From AP-15 sp963814865 (GTDB taxonomy: Bacteria; Pseudomonadota; Alphaproteobacteria; ATCC43930; CGMCC-115725): a DNA stretch of 64,000 bases. Within the stretch, counting starts at the first letter, position 1. The number at the start of each line of letters is the position of its first letter. Shown here in pieces: positions 56,398-64,000 of this stretch. Location of the stretch: assembly GCA_963814865.1 (NCBI GenBank), contig CAWFEN010000009.1, forward strand, positions 186,001-250,000. Reading direction: 5' to 3'. Made by a program: the position numbers and the translations under genes. Below the pieces are notes generated by a model. It had not been told where the DNA came from and ran no database searches. It was given only the letters and a program-made list of their open reading frames with translations.

Positions 56398-57431
56398 CCC
56401 CCCGTAAGCTCGCGGCGCACGATGGCGGCGCCGTCGGCCAATGCCTTGAGCTTGGCGAAGGCGAGGTCGCGCGGCAGGTATTTCATGCCGCAATCGGGCG
56501 CCGGGATCAGCCGCTCCGGCGGCAAATGTTCGAGCGCCGCGCGGATGCGGGCGGCAACGGTTTCGGGCGTTTCCGGCTGCGGGTCGCCCATGCTGATGAC
56601 GCCGAAGATGACGGTCTTGTCGCCGAGATGGTCGAGATTGCCGAGATCGAGGTTGGGCTGGGCCGCCTCGATCGAGATCTGCCGGGCGACCGTGCCGGTC
56701 AATTCGGACAGGAACGAATAGCTGTTCGGCTTGTCGCGCGCGACATAGGCATAGCCGAAGCAGAGATGCAGCGCGGTCGGGCCGGCAATGCCCTGCAATG
56801 CCCGGTTGATCGCCGGCAGGGCCAGATGCCGCGCCTCCTCGGCCCGCGCCTGCAGCCAGGGCTCGTCGAGCTGGATCACATCCGCGCCGGCCGCCTTCAG
56901 GTCGTGGATCTCGGCGTTGACCGCGGCGGCGTAATCCATCACCAGCTCTTCCTCGTCCCGGTAATATTCGTTCTTGGCTTGCCGCGACATCGTGAACGGG
57001 CCGGGGAGGGTGATCTTGATCGTGCGGTCGGTATGGCGGCGCAGGAACTCGACGTCGTGCACCTCGACCGGGTGCCGGCGGCGGATCGGGCCGACGATGC
57101 GCGGCACGACGACGCTGCCGCTCGACCGCCCGCGCACCGTCGCCGGGTTGTCGAGATCGACGCCGGAAAGCGCCGTCGCAAACCGGTTCGAATAGCTTTC
57201 GCGGCGGATCTCGCCATCGCTGATGATGTCGATGCCGGCCTGCTCCATGTCGCGGATGGCGAGCCTTGTGGCGTCGTCCTGCGCCTGCTCCAACCAGGGC
57301 TCCGGCACCCGCCACAATTCCTGCGCGCGCACCCGCACCGGCGGCAGATGCGTCAGCCTCTCGCGGTCGATCAGCCAGTCCGGCTGCGGATAGCTGCCGA
57401 CGACGGTGGTCGGAAGAAGGGTTTCGGTCAT
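56394..57431 (-). CDS. Cobalamin-independent methionine synthase-like (MetE C-terminal domain) protein
   Basis: A 345-aa protein with only the C-terminal catalytic barrel of MetE. It starts LLPTTVVGSYPQPDWLIDR. It contains DMEQAGIDIISDGEIRRESY, KITLPGPFTMSRQAKNEYYR, GADVIQLDEPWLQARAEEAR and the zinc-ligand segments LHLCFGYAYV and IPAPDCGMKYLPRDLAFAKL. Stand-alone barrels of this kind often demethylate or use other methyl donors rather than methyl-folate. The start is ATG 57431 (GTG 57434 adjacent). Convergent with the MOSC gene, overlapping by 4 bp. Confidence 0.87.
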   Translation of the reverse strand: MTETLLPTTVVGSYPQPDWLIDRERLTHLPPVRVRAQELWRVPEPWLEQAQDDATRLAIRDMEQAGIDIISDGEIRRESYSNRFATALSGVDLDNPATVRGRSSGSVVVPRIVGPIRRRHPVEVHDVEFLRRHTDRTIKITLPGPFTMSRQAKNEYYRDEEELVMDYAAAVNAEIHDLKAAGADVIQLDEPWLQARAEEARHLALPAINRALQGIAGPTALHLCFGYAYVARDKPNSYSFLSELTGTVARQISIEAAQPNLDLGNLDHLGDKTVIFGVISMGDPQPETPETVAARIRAALEHLPPERLIPAPDCGMKYLPRDLAFAKLKALADGAAIVRRELTGG

Positions 57432-57542
57432 CACGGGACCTCGGCCTCGAAGTTGGCGACATGCCCTTGCGGGTGCTTTCTAGTTTTCACCATCTGGCGG
57501 CCGCCGCATAGTGGCGGCTCAGCGATGACGGAGGAGACGAGA

Positions 57543-57944
57543 ATGGCTGACGACGGCGGACAAGGCGCGCTGTTCGACAAGGGTCTGGCGATGCGGCGGG
57601 CGGTGCTCGGCGCCGAATATGTCGACCGCTCGATCGCCAATGCGGACGCGTTCACCCAGCCCTTTCAAAAGCTGGTCACCGAATGGTGCTGGGGCGAGGT
57701 GTGGAACCGGCCCGGCCTCGACAGGAAGACGCGCAGCCTGATCAACCTGGCGATGCTGACCGCGCTCAACCGGCCGAACGAGGTGCGCCTGCATGTGCGC
57801 GGCGCGCTCAACAACGGCGTCACCCGCGCGGAGATCCAGGAAGTGCTGCTGCACACGACGGTCTATTGCGGCGTGCCGGCGGCGCTCGAAAGCTTCCGCA
57901 TCGCCGCCGAGGTGCTGAAGGAAGAGGACGCCAAAAAGCCGTAA
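57543..57944 (+). CDS. Carboxymuconolactone decarboxylase family protein
   Basis: A 133-aa all-helical protein of the PcaC/AhpD group. It contains FDKGLAMRRAVLGAEYVDRS, TEWCWGEVWNRPGLDRKTRS, LINLAMLTALNRPNEVRLHV and GVTRAEIQEVLLHTTVYCGV. PcaC-like features are clear, and the AhpD CxxC is absent, so a 4-carboxymuconolactone decarboxylase-type role is favoured, though no other protocatechuate genes are near. GGAGGAG 5 bp upstream sets ATG 57543; ATG 57525 is an alternative. Confidence 0.9.
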   Translation: MADDGGQGALFDKGLAMRRAVLGAEYVDRSIANADAFTQPFQKLVTEWCWGEVWNRPGLDRKTRSLINLAMLTALNRPNEVRLHVRGALNNGVTRAEIQEVLLHTTVYCGVPAALESFRIAAEVLKEEDAKKP

Positions 57945-58075
57945 TCGGGGGCCGCCCGGCGCGGAAGACCCGATCATCTGTCCCTTGAAGCGGCGCGACG
58001 CGGATCTCGGCTCGGCAGCTTGACCGGAGAGGCATCCCATCATACAACTGGCGGCTGAAATACGAGGGGCAGATA

Positions 58076-58633
58076 ATGAAAAAGAAGTTTGCCTTTTTTC
58101 TCGCAATTGCGACCCTTTTCGGCCTTGTCGCAGCCTTGAGCGGCACGACGCAGGCTCAGTCCTTCAAGGTTTGCAAAAGCACCTTCGCATTATGTACGAT
58201 CGCGCATTGCGATCCGATTCCCGGAAACGAAAAGCAGGTGTCGTGCCATTGCACGGTCAACACGAGCTATTCCGCCGGACAGGAGCCGTGCCAGGGCGTC
58301 AGGCAAACACCCGAAGGACAGCAGATCAGGTCGCGCTATTACCCGGTCAAAAGCTATGCGATATGCTCGAATGACCGTCCCTGGGCATGGTGTCTGGACA
58401 AGCCCTGCATCATCGACAAGAACAATCCCGAAGCGGCCGCCTGCACCTGCGACGCGGTAAAAAACCTGGGCGACTACGTCATCGTAACAGGTGCAGACGC
58501 CCCAGGCACCTGCACCACGGGCGTGATCTCGTCGGCCACCGTTGCCCAGATAACCCAGGTCACCGATTACCTGAAGACCAAGACCAAAGTGCTGACGCCG
58601 TTCGACATCGAGGTCCTGAACCGGCGCAAATAA
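58076..58633 (+). CDS. Secreted cysteine-rich protein with duplicated motif, unknown function
   Basis: A 185-aa protein with a textbook signal peptide (MKKKFAFFLAIATLFGLVAA to TTQAQ). The mature part has 12 cysteines. Two segments share a pattern C-x6/8-C-x4-C-x11-C-x-C: from KVCKSTFALCTIAHC and from AICSNDRPWAWCLDKPC, suggesting an internal duplication and disulfide-bonded folds. I do not recognise a family. It is likely periplasmic or extracellular. The base composition is less GC-rich than its neighbours. Confidence 0.7.
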   Translation: MKKKFAFFLAIATLFGLVAALSGTTQAQSFKVCKSTFALCTIAHCDPIPGNEKQVSCHCTVNTSYSAGQEPCQGVRQTPEGQQIRSRYYPVKSYAICSNDRPWAWCLDKPCIIDKNNPEAAACTCDAVKNLGDYVIVTGADAPGTCTTGVISSATVAQITQVTDYLKTKTKVLTPFDIEVLNRRK

Positions 58634-58718
58634 CGGCGCGCGACAGGATTGCCGGCAGACGCATCGGGCGCAGTTGCGCGTGCGTCGTCGCGGGCCGGCC
58701 GGACATCGGCAGCCCAGC

Positions 58719-59216
58719 CTATTTCGACAATGCGACCGGAACTTTTGACGAGGTGGTGACCCGGTCGACACAGCCGGCGACGTCGCCGCTCGCGTCGCGG
58801 CATTGGATCACGTCGTTGACCAGGATGCCGCCGATGCCGCTGCACGGCGTTGCCGAAATGTCGAACACCTTGACCATGGTCTTCGCCGGGCGCAGCGGCG
58901 CCAATTCGACCGCGAGCCGGCGCGCAATCGTCCCGCCCCGGTCGAAGACGACGAGATCGAGCGTGAACCCGGAGAATGCGTCGGTTCCCGGATTGGCGAT
59001 GACGAGGTAGGCGCGGCAATTGCCGCCCTGCGGCTCGAGCTTATTGAGCTCGATGCTGATCGATTTCGCCGGCTCGGCCCGCCCCGGCAGCGGCCAGCCG
59101 CAGACCGCGAGGAACGAAACCATGCTCGCGGCGACCGCTGTCGACCCGCGCAGGGATAGAATTCGACGGATCAGGACCTGCACGCTGCCTCCCGGACGAT
59201 TCCGAGGATATCGCAC
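58719..59216 (-). CDS. Secreted hypothetical protein
   Basis: A 165-aa protein whose N-terminus holds a signal-like stretch (STAVAASMVSFLAVCGWPLP, then GRAEP). The mature domain is beta-rich (ISIELNKLEPQGGNCRAYLV, FSGFTLDLVVFDRGGTIARR) with conserved-looking ATPCSGIGGILVNDVIQC. The exact start is uncertain: an internal GTG or ATG would still keep a signal peptide. Families of this look occur widely in alphaproteobacteria but I know no function. Confidence 0.6.
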   Translation of the reverse strand: MRYPRNRPGGSVQVLIRRILSLRGSTAVAASMVSFLAVCGWPLPGRAEPAKSISIELNKLEPQGGNCRAYLVIANPGTDAFSGFTLDLVVFDRGGTIARRLAVELAPLRPAKTMVKVFDISATPCSGIGGILVNDVIQCRDASGDVAGCVDRVTTSSKVPVALSK

Positions 59217-59357
59217 TCCGGCTATGCTGACAGCAAAAACCCGGTTCGCGCATTACGCGATCCGGATTGCGGCAGTTTTCCGGTTGCCATACGATCAAGC
59301 GGCAACGGCAGCACGAGACCCGATGATGCCGGCGCTCGACAACGCTGGGGGCCAATC

Positions 59358-60125
59358 ATGCTGACGATTTGGATGGCCGCGGGCGCCGCCATAGCCGGGT
59401 TGATCTGCGCAGGAAACAGCAGTTTTGCCGAGGAAACCCAGCTGTCCCTGCCCAATGTGACGATAATTGCGCCGGCCGTCCCCGTCGTGCCGCCCTATCT
59501 GCGCGAACCCGGCACGGCCACTGCGCGCAACCCTTATTCCGGCCGAAATCGTGTCGAGGAGAACAAATTCCCGGTGGTCCCGTGCACGGCGACCCGTATT
59601 GCCGCCGCCTCGGGCGGCAAATGCCTGCTGGGGTCCCGGCTAATTCCTGGCCCGACCGATCAGATCACCAACCCGAAGGGCGGCAGCAATTGCGACATAT
59701 CGCTCGACGTTACGATCTACAGCGCCGGCAATCTGTCGGTCGAAGCAGATACGACGATATTCGATCCGTACAAGCTTACCGCCATCGGGTTTCACTCGGC
59801 CTATTGCTACGTCTACGGTTACGCAGGATACGATCTGGAAGATTTCCAGGACATGAACCAGATGACGCGGCGCGGCACCAATTGGCACAATCTGGCCGGC
59901 GCCGGCGAAGACAAGTCGATCGAATTCTCGGACGGGCCGCATCACTGCGTTGCGGTCAAAAAGGCAGGACCGCCGTGGCAGGGCGGCTACATCTACATGA
60001 TGCATGCGAGCATCTGCCGCACCGACATGGCCGCGGTGCAGCCGGGCGACGTCGCCTACGCGCTCAGCCTGCTGCAGATCCGGCAATACGATCCGACCGG
60101 CAATCTGGAGCACCCCGGACGCTAG
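59358..60125 (+). CDS. Secreted hypothetical protein
   Basis: A 255-aa protein with signal peptide MLTIWMAAGAAIAGLICA to SSFAEE. A Pro/Val-rich spacer (VTIIAPAVPVVPPYL) precedes a domain with five cysteines (PCTATRIAAASGGKC, SNCDISLDVTIYS, AYCYVYGYAGYD, HHCVAVKKAG, ASICRTDM). Aromatic-rich stretches (YCYVYGYAGYDLEDF) suggest a beta structure. The family is unknown. It is the third exported unknown in a 2-kb run and is followed by a GMC oxidoreductase. Confidence 0.65.
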   Translation: MLTIWMAAGAAIAGLICAGNSSFAEETQLSLPNVTIIAPAVPVVPPYLREPGTATARNPYSGRNRVEENKFPVVPCTATRIAAASGGKCLLGSRLIPGPTDQITNPKGGSNCDISLDVTIYSAGNLSVEADTTIFDPYKLTAIGFHSAYCYVYGYAGYDLEDFQDMNQMTRRGTNWHNLAGAGEDKSIEFSDGPHHCVAVKKAGPPWQGGYIYMMHASICRTDMAAVQPGDVAYALSLLQIRQYDPTGNLEHPGR

Positions 60126-60202
60126 CTCCGGCTCCTCGCGATGGCAGGCCGCTCCCGTCATTGATAGGATGCGCGCCGGATGAAGCCACAGCGGTTGCGG
60201 TC

Positions 60203-61837
60203 ATGCCGAGCGAAAGAGAGTTCGATTACATCATCGTCGGCGCCGGTTCGGCCGGCTGCGTCCTGGCCAACCGGCTGACCGCGGACGGGCATACGCAGGT
60301 GCTGCTGCTCGAAGCCGGCGGCAAGGACCGCAATCCGTGGATTCACATCCCCGCCGGCTTCTACCGCAACATCTATCATCCGAAGATCACCTGGCAGTTC
60401 GAGACCGAGCCGCAGGCCGAACTGGGCGGCCGGCAGGTGCCGTGGCCGCGCGGCAAGGTGCTCGGCGGGTCGAGCTCGATCAACGGGCTGATCTACATCC
60501 GCGGGCAACGCCAGGATTTCGACCTGTGGCGCCAGCTCGGCAATGCCGGCTGGTCCTATGACGACGTGCTGCCCTATTTCCGCCGCGCCGAGAACCAGGA
60601 GCGCGGCGCCGACGCGCATCACGGCGCCGGCGGGCCGCTCGACGTCTCCGATCTGCGGGCCCGGCACGAACTGCACGACGCTTTCATCGCCGCCGCGCAA
60701 CAGGCCGGCTATCCGCGCAACGACGATTTCAACGGCGCCGAGCAGGACGGCGTCGGGCCGTTGCAGCTGACGGTGCGCAAGATGCGGCGGTGCAGTGCCG
60801 CGGTCGCCTATCTGCGCCCGGCCTTGAAGCGGCGGAACCTTTCAGTCGAGATCCACGCCCTGGCGCACCGGGTGCTGTTCGACGGCAAGCGCGCCGCCGG
60901 CCTCGAATATTCCCAGCACGGGGTCGTGCACCGGGTCGGTGCGCGGGCCGAGGTTTTGCTCGCCGGGGGCTCGATCAACTCGCCGCAACTGCTGCAATTG
61001 TCAGGGATCGGGCCGGGCGAATTGCTGCGCGCGCACGGCATCGCGGTGGTCCACGATCTGCCCGGCGTCGGCGAGAACCTGCAGGATCACATCAACACGC
61101 GGGTCGTCTATCGGGTGCGGCGCGCCAACACCTTGAACGAGATCTCGCGCAGCCGGCTGCGCCAGGCCCGGGCCGGGCTCGAATACGCGCTGGCGCGGCG
61201 CGGCGCATTGATGATGGGGGCGGCGCCGATCGGCCTTTTCGTCCGCACCCGGCCGGGTCTCGATTCGCCCGACGTGCAGTACCAGTTCCTCGCCGGCAGC
61301 TTCATCAAGCCCGGCGAGGCGATGCACGATTTCCCCGGCTGCCAGGCGACCTGCATCCCGTGCCGTCCGGAAAGCCGCGGCTGGCTGCGCATCCGCTCGC
61401 CCGACCCGGCCTCGGCGCCGGCGATCCAGCCGAATTACCTGGCAACCCAGGCCGACAAGGACACCCTGATCGCCGGTCTGCGGATCGCCCGCAAGGTGTT
61501 CCAGAGCCCGGCGATGGCCGAGCTGGTCGTCGGCGAGTTCCTGCCGGGACCGGCCACCGAGAGCGATGCGGACTGGCTCGACCACATCCGTAAAAACGCC
61601 GGCACGACGTTTCACCCGACCTCGACCTGCATGATGGGCGGGGACGAGCGCGCCGTCGTCGACACCGAGCTGCGCGTCCGCGGCGTCGCCGGCCTGCGCG
61701 TCATCGACGCTTCGGTCATGCCGACCGTGGTCTCCGGCAACACCAACGCCGCGACGATCATGATCGCCGAGAAGGGCGCCGAGGCGATCCTCGCCGCCGC
61801 GCGTTCCGCCGCCGCACCGTCCGTCAGGGCGGCATAA
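60203..61837 (+). CDS. GMC family FAD-dependent oxidoreductase (choline dehydrogenase-like), copy B
   Basis: A 544-aa alcohol dehydrogenase of the AlkJ/BetA group. It has YIIVGAGSAGCVLANRLTAD, PWPRGKVLGGSSSINGLIYI, GGSINSPQLLQLSGIG, and the catalytic His and Asn in TTFHPTSTCMMGG and VSGNTNAATIMIAEKGAEAI. Here the position after the catalytic His differs from copy A (HPTST versus HHPLGT). ATG 60203 is the start; earlier in-frame sequence overlaps the secreted-protein gene in another frame. The substrate is unknown. Confidence 0.92.
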   Translation: MPSEREFDYIIVGAGSAGCVLANRLTADGHTQVLLLEAGGKDRNPWIHIPAGFYRNIYHPKITWQFETEPQAELGGRQVPWPRGKVLGGSSSINGLIYIRGQRQDFDLWRQLGNAGWSYDDVLPYFRRAENQERGADAHHGAGGPLDVSDLRARHELHDAFIAAAQQAGYPRNDDFNGAEQDGVGPLQLTVRKMRRCSAAVAYLRPALKRRNLSVEIHALAHRVLFDGKRAAGLEYSQHGVVHRVGARAEVLLAGGSINSPQLLQLSGIGPGELLRAHGIAVVHDLPGVGENLQDHINTRVVYRVRRANTLNEISRSRLRQARAGLEYALARRGALMMGAAPIGLFVRTRPGLDSPDVQYQFLAGSFIKPGEAMHDFPGCQATCIPCRPESRGWLRIRSPDPASAPAIQPNYLATQADKDTLIAGLRIARKVFQSPAMAELVVGEFLPGPATESDADWLDHIRKNAGTTFHPTSTCMMGGDERAVVDTELRVRGVAGLRVIDASVMPTVVSGNTNAATIMIAEKGAEAILAAARSAAAPSVRAA

Positions 61838-61963
61838 GCATCCGAGCGCTTGTCATTCCGGCATCGCCGGCCCCGGACTGGCCGGATGCGGCGGCGGGTT
61901 GCATTTGCGCGCGGCCTGGGCGAGCCTCGCCCGGTCTGTTGCGCTGCACGGAGAACCCCGCCC

Positions 61964-63089
61964 ATGACGACCCGCCCGCCCGCCGAGATCGGCATGCCGC
62001 TCGACGAGGTCGACACCCCCGCGCTGGTCATCGACCTCGATGCGTTCGAACGCAATCTCGCGCGCCTGCCGGAGCGGATCGCCGGCAGCGCGGTGCGGCT
62101 GCGCCCGCACGCCAAGACCCATAAATGCCCGGTCATCGCGCTGCAGCAGGTGGCGCGGGGGGCGGTCGGGGTCTGCGTGCAAAAGGTCGGCGAGGCCGAG
62201 GCAATGGTCTATGGCGGCGTGCCCGACGTGCTCGTCACCAACGAGATCGTCGGCCGGCAGAAATTGCGGCGGCTGATGGCGCTCGCTCCGATCGCCCGGG
62301 TCGGCGTTTGCGCCGACGATGCCGGGCAGGTGGACGCGCTCGAAGCGGCGGCGGCCGAAGCCGGGGTGACCATGCCGGTCTATGTCGAAGTCAATATGGG
62401 CGGCAACCGCTGCGGCGTCGAGCCGGGCCAGCCGGCGCTCGACCTCGCCCGCCGCGTCGCCGGCGCGCCGCATCTCGGCTTTGCCGGGCTCCAGGCCTAT
62501 CACGGCTCGGCCCAGCACCTGCGCCAATGGGACGAGCGCCGCCGGGCGATCGCGCAGGCCGCCGACAAGGCCGGGCAGACCCGCGACCTGCTGGAGCAGA
62601 ACGGGATCCCGTGCCCCACCGTGACCGGCGCCGGCACCGGCAGCTTCGAGTTCGAGATCGGCGAGCGGCGTTTATACCGAGCTGCAATGCGGCTCCTACA
62701 TCTTTATGGACGCCGATTACGGCCGCAATCTCGACCGCGACGGCGGCTTGACCAGGGCGTTCGAGCCGAGCCTGTTCGTCTGGGCGACGGTAATGAGCCG
62801 CCCGGCCGAGGAGCGCGCGATCGTCGATGCCGGGTTGAAGGCACTGGCCTTCGATTCCGGCCCGCCGCTGGTCTGGGACGAGCCTGCCGCCACCTATGAG
62901 CGCGCCTCCGACGAGCATGGCCGCCTTGCCGTGTCGGGCGCCACCAACCGGCTGCGTATCGGCGACAAGATCCGTCTCGTCCCCGGCCATTGCGACCCGA
63001 CCGTCAACCTCTACGACTGGTATGTCTGCGTCCGTGCCGATCGCGTCGAAGCGATCTGGCCGATTGCGGCGCGCGGGGCGGTTTATTGA
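61964..63089 (+). CDS. D-threonine aldolase/D-serine dehydratase-like PLP enzyme, frameshifted
   Basis: Alanine-racemase-fold PLP enzyme (DSD1/D-TA group) of about 375 aa. The PLP lysine is in RLRPHAKTHKCP. VDTPALVIDLDAFERNLARL precedes it; VYVEVNMGGNRCGVEPG and GLQAYHGSAQHL follow. The frame changes near 62662; the other frame reads GVYTELQCGSYIFMDADYG, then the metal-binding end RLVPGHCDPTVNLYDWYVCV. The final HCDPTVN His and Cys are the Zn/Mn ligands known from the family. ATG 61964 is the start. Confidence 0.87.
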
Positions 63090-63224
63090 GCATGTGCGGC
63101 GCGGTGATGAGAGGGCGGCCGTCGCGGCGCCGCAATCGGTTGTCGCAAGTGCGCCGGCGATGGCCGCGGGAGACCGCGCCGGTTCGCCCGCGCAGTGCTC
63201 GCTAGACGACGAGACCCCTGCGTT

Positions 63225-64000
63225 TCACAGCCCTTCGAACAAGACCGTCGAGAGGTAGCGCTCGGCAAAGTCGGGCAGGACGACGACGATCGTCTTGCCT
63301 GCCATCCCGGTCCGCGCGCCGGCTTCGAGGGCGGCGGCAAGCGCCGCGCCGGACGAGATCCCGACCGCCAGGCCTTCGAGACGGGCGGCTTCCCGCGCGA
63401 AGCGGATCGCGGTGTCGTTGCCGATGCGGATGACCTCGTCGATCAGGCTGGTGTCGAGGATCGCCGGGACGAAGCCGGCGCCGAGCCCCTGGATCTTGTG
63501 CGAACCCGGCGGCCCGCCGGACAGCACCGCGCTGTCCTCGGGCTCGACCGCGATCATCCGGAGGCCGGGCTTGCGCGGCTTCAGCACCGAGCCGACGCCG
63601 GTCAAGGTCCCGCCGGTGCCGACCCCGCTGACCACGACGTCGACGGCACCGCCGGTGTCGCGCCAGATCTCCTCGGCCGTGGTGCGGCGATGGATCTCGG
63701 GGTTTGCCGGGTTCTCGAATTGCTGCGGAATGAAGGCATCGGGCAGCGACCTGACGATGGCTTCGGCCCTGGCGATGGCGCCGCGCATGCCCTGCGCCGC
63801 CGGCACCAGCTCAAGCTCGGCGCCGAGCAATATCAGCATCCGGCGCCGTTCGAGCGACATGCTGTCGGGCATGGTCAGGATCAGCCGGTAGCCCTTGGCG
63901 GCGCAGACGAAGGCGAGCGCGATGCCGGTGTTGCCGGAAGTCGGCTCGACCAGCACGGTGCCGGGCCTGATCCGGCCGGCAGCCTCGGCGGCGGCGATCA
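63225..64000 (-). CDS. cysK: Cysteine synthase A, partial (N-terminus outside window)
   Basis: PLP enzyme making cysteine from O-acetylserine and sulfide. Visible are LVEPTSGNTGIALAFVCAAK (substrate loop), GAVDVVVSGVGTGGTLTGVG (phosphate-binding Gly-rich loop), AVEPEDSAVLSGG, HKIQGLGAGFVPAIL and the PLP-nitrogen Ser region AVGISSGAALAAAL. About 259 residues are present. The first 60 or so, with the PLP lysine, lie beyond 64000. Confidence 0.93.
   Translation of the reverse strand, partial: IAAAEAAGRIRPGTVLVEPTSGNTGIALAFVCAAKGYRLILTMPDSMSLERRRMLILLGAELELVPAAQGMRGAIARAEAIVRSLPDAFIPQQFENPANPEIHRRTTAEEIWRDTGGAVDVVVSGVGTGGTLTGVGSVLKPRKPGLRMIAVEPEDSAVLSGGPPGSHKIQGLGAGFVPAILDTSLIDEVIRIGNDTAIRFAREAARLEGLAVGISSGAALAAALEAGARTGMAGKTIVVVLPDFAERYLSTVLFEGL

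Overview
The window looks like chromosomal DNA of a high-GC alphaproteobacterium, probably a metabolically versatile soil or water organism. Three things point there. A circularly permuted, two-piece tmRNA gene lies at about 8305-8575. The order ffh-rpsP-rimM-trmD-rplS-leuC (23261 down to 18368, minus strand) is typical of the class. Many genes are for solute uptake and organic-acid catabolism. I cannot name the genus from sequence alone.

Layout. 1-2666: an oligopeptide-type ABC transporter (binding protein and ATPase, minus strand). 2894-7302: a FAS1 remnant, then a GST, a lactonase-like propeller, a serine hydrolase and an HpcH/HpaI aldolase on the plus strand. 7307-9128: thyX, tmRNA and sspB. 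9227-10603: glutathione reductase. 10779-11960: a lower-GC islet with small unknown proteins and a Doc-type toxin. 12078-14821: class II DAHP synthase, preceded by an apparent aromatic leader and attenuator, and a nicotinate phosphoribosyltransferase-like gene. 14960-18192: two tandem, heavily frameshifted MFS transporter copies. 18368-23261: the translation/SRP block ending in leuC. 23426-24939: repeats and an atypical LuxR-type regulator. 24940-27214: a DcaP-like porin and a SpoIIAA-like protein. 27253-31387: three paralogous enolase-superfamily genes and a class II aldolase. 31463-32937: a lower-GC islet of DUF433, DUF6978-like and DUF1828 genes. 32950-34521: DUF35/thiolase pair. 34644-35434: vapC remnant and Ada/AraC regulator. 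35700-39157: MFS transporter, CoA-transferase/racemase and Sua5. 39166-48919: a stress and energy block (two Usp proteins, Lon-like protease, ZapE, CBS proteins, DUF4239, Pgk). 48952-52294: Sel1-like protein, TAXI binding protein and a GMC oxidoreductase. 52397-56397: 2-oxoacid dehydrogenase E1alpha, E1beta, E2, then a MOSC protein. 56394-57944: MetE-C-like protein and a carboxymuconolactone decarboxylase-like protein. 58076-60125: three secreted unknown proteins. 60203-63089: a second GMC oxidoreductase and a D-threonine-aldolase-like enzyme. 63225-64000: cysK, cut by the window edge.

How the parts fit. The catabolic genes suggest uptake through porin, ABC, MFS and TAXI systems. Downstream they suggest use of sugar acids, alcohols and acyl-CoA compounds. 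tmRNA lies just upstream of sspB, so the tagging RNA and the ClpXP adaptor that reads the tag are neighbours.

A caution on data quality: about fourteen otherwise ordinary genes carry exactly one single-base frameshift, many of them in short homopolymers. I annotate those as frameshifted CDS rather than dead genes. The two MFS copies have many more shifts and are annotated as pseudogenes.
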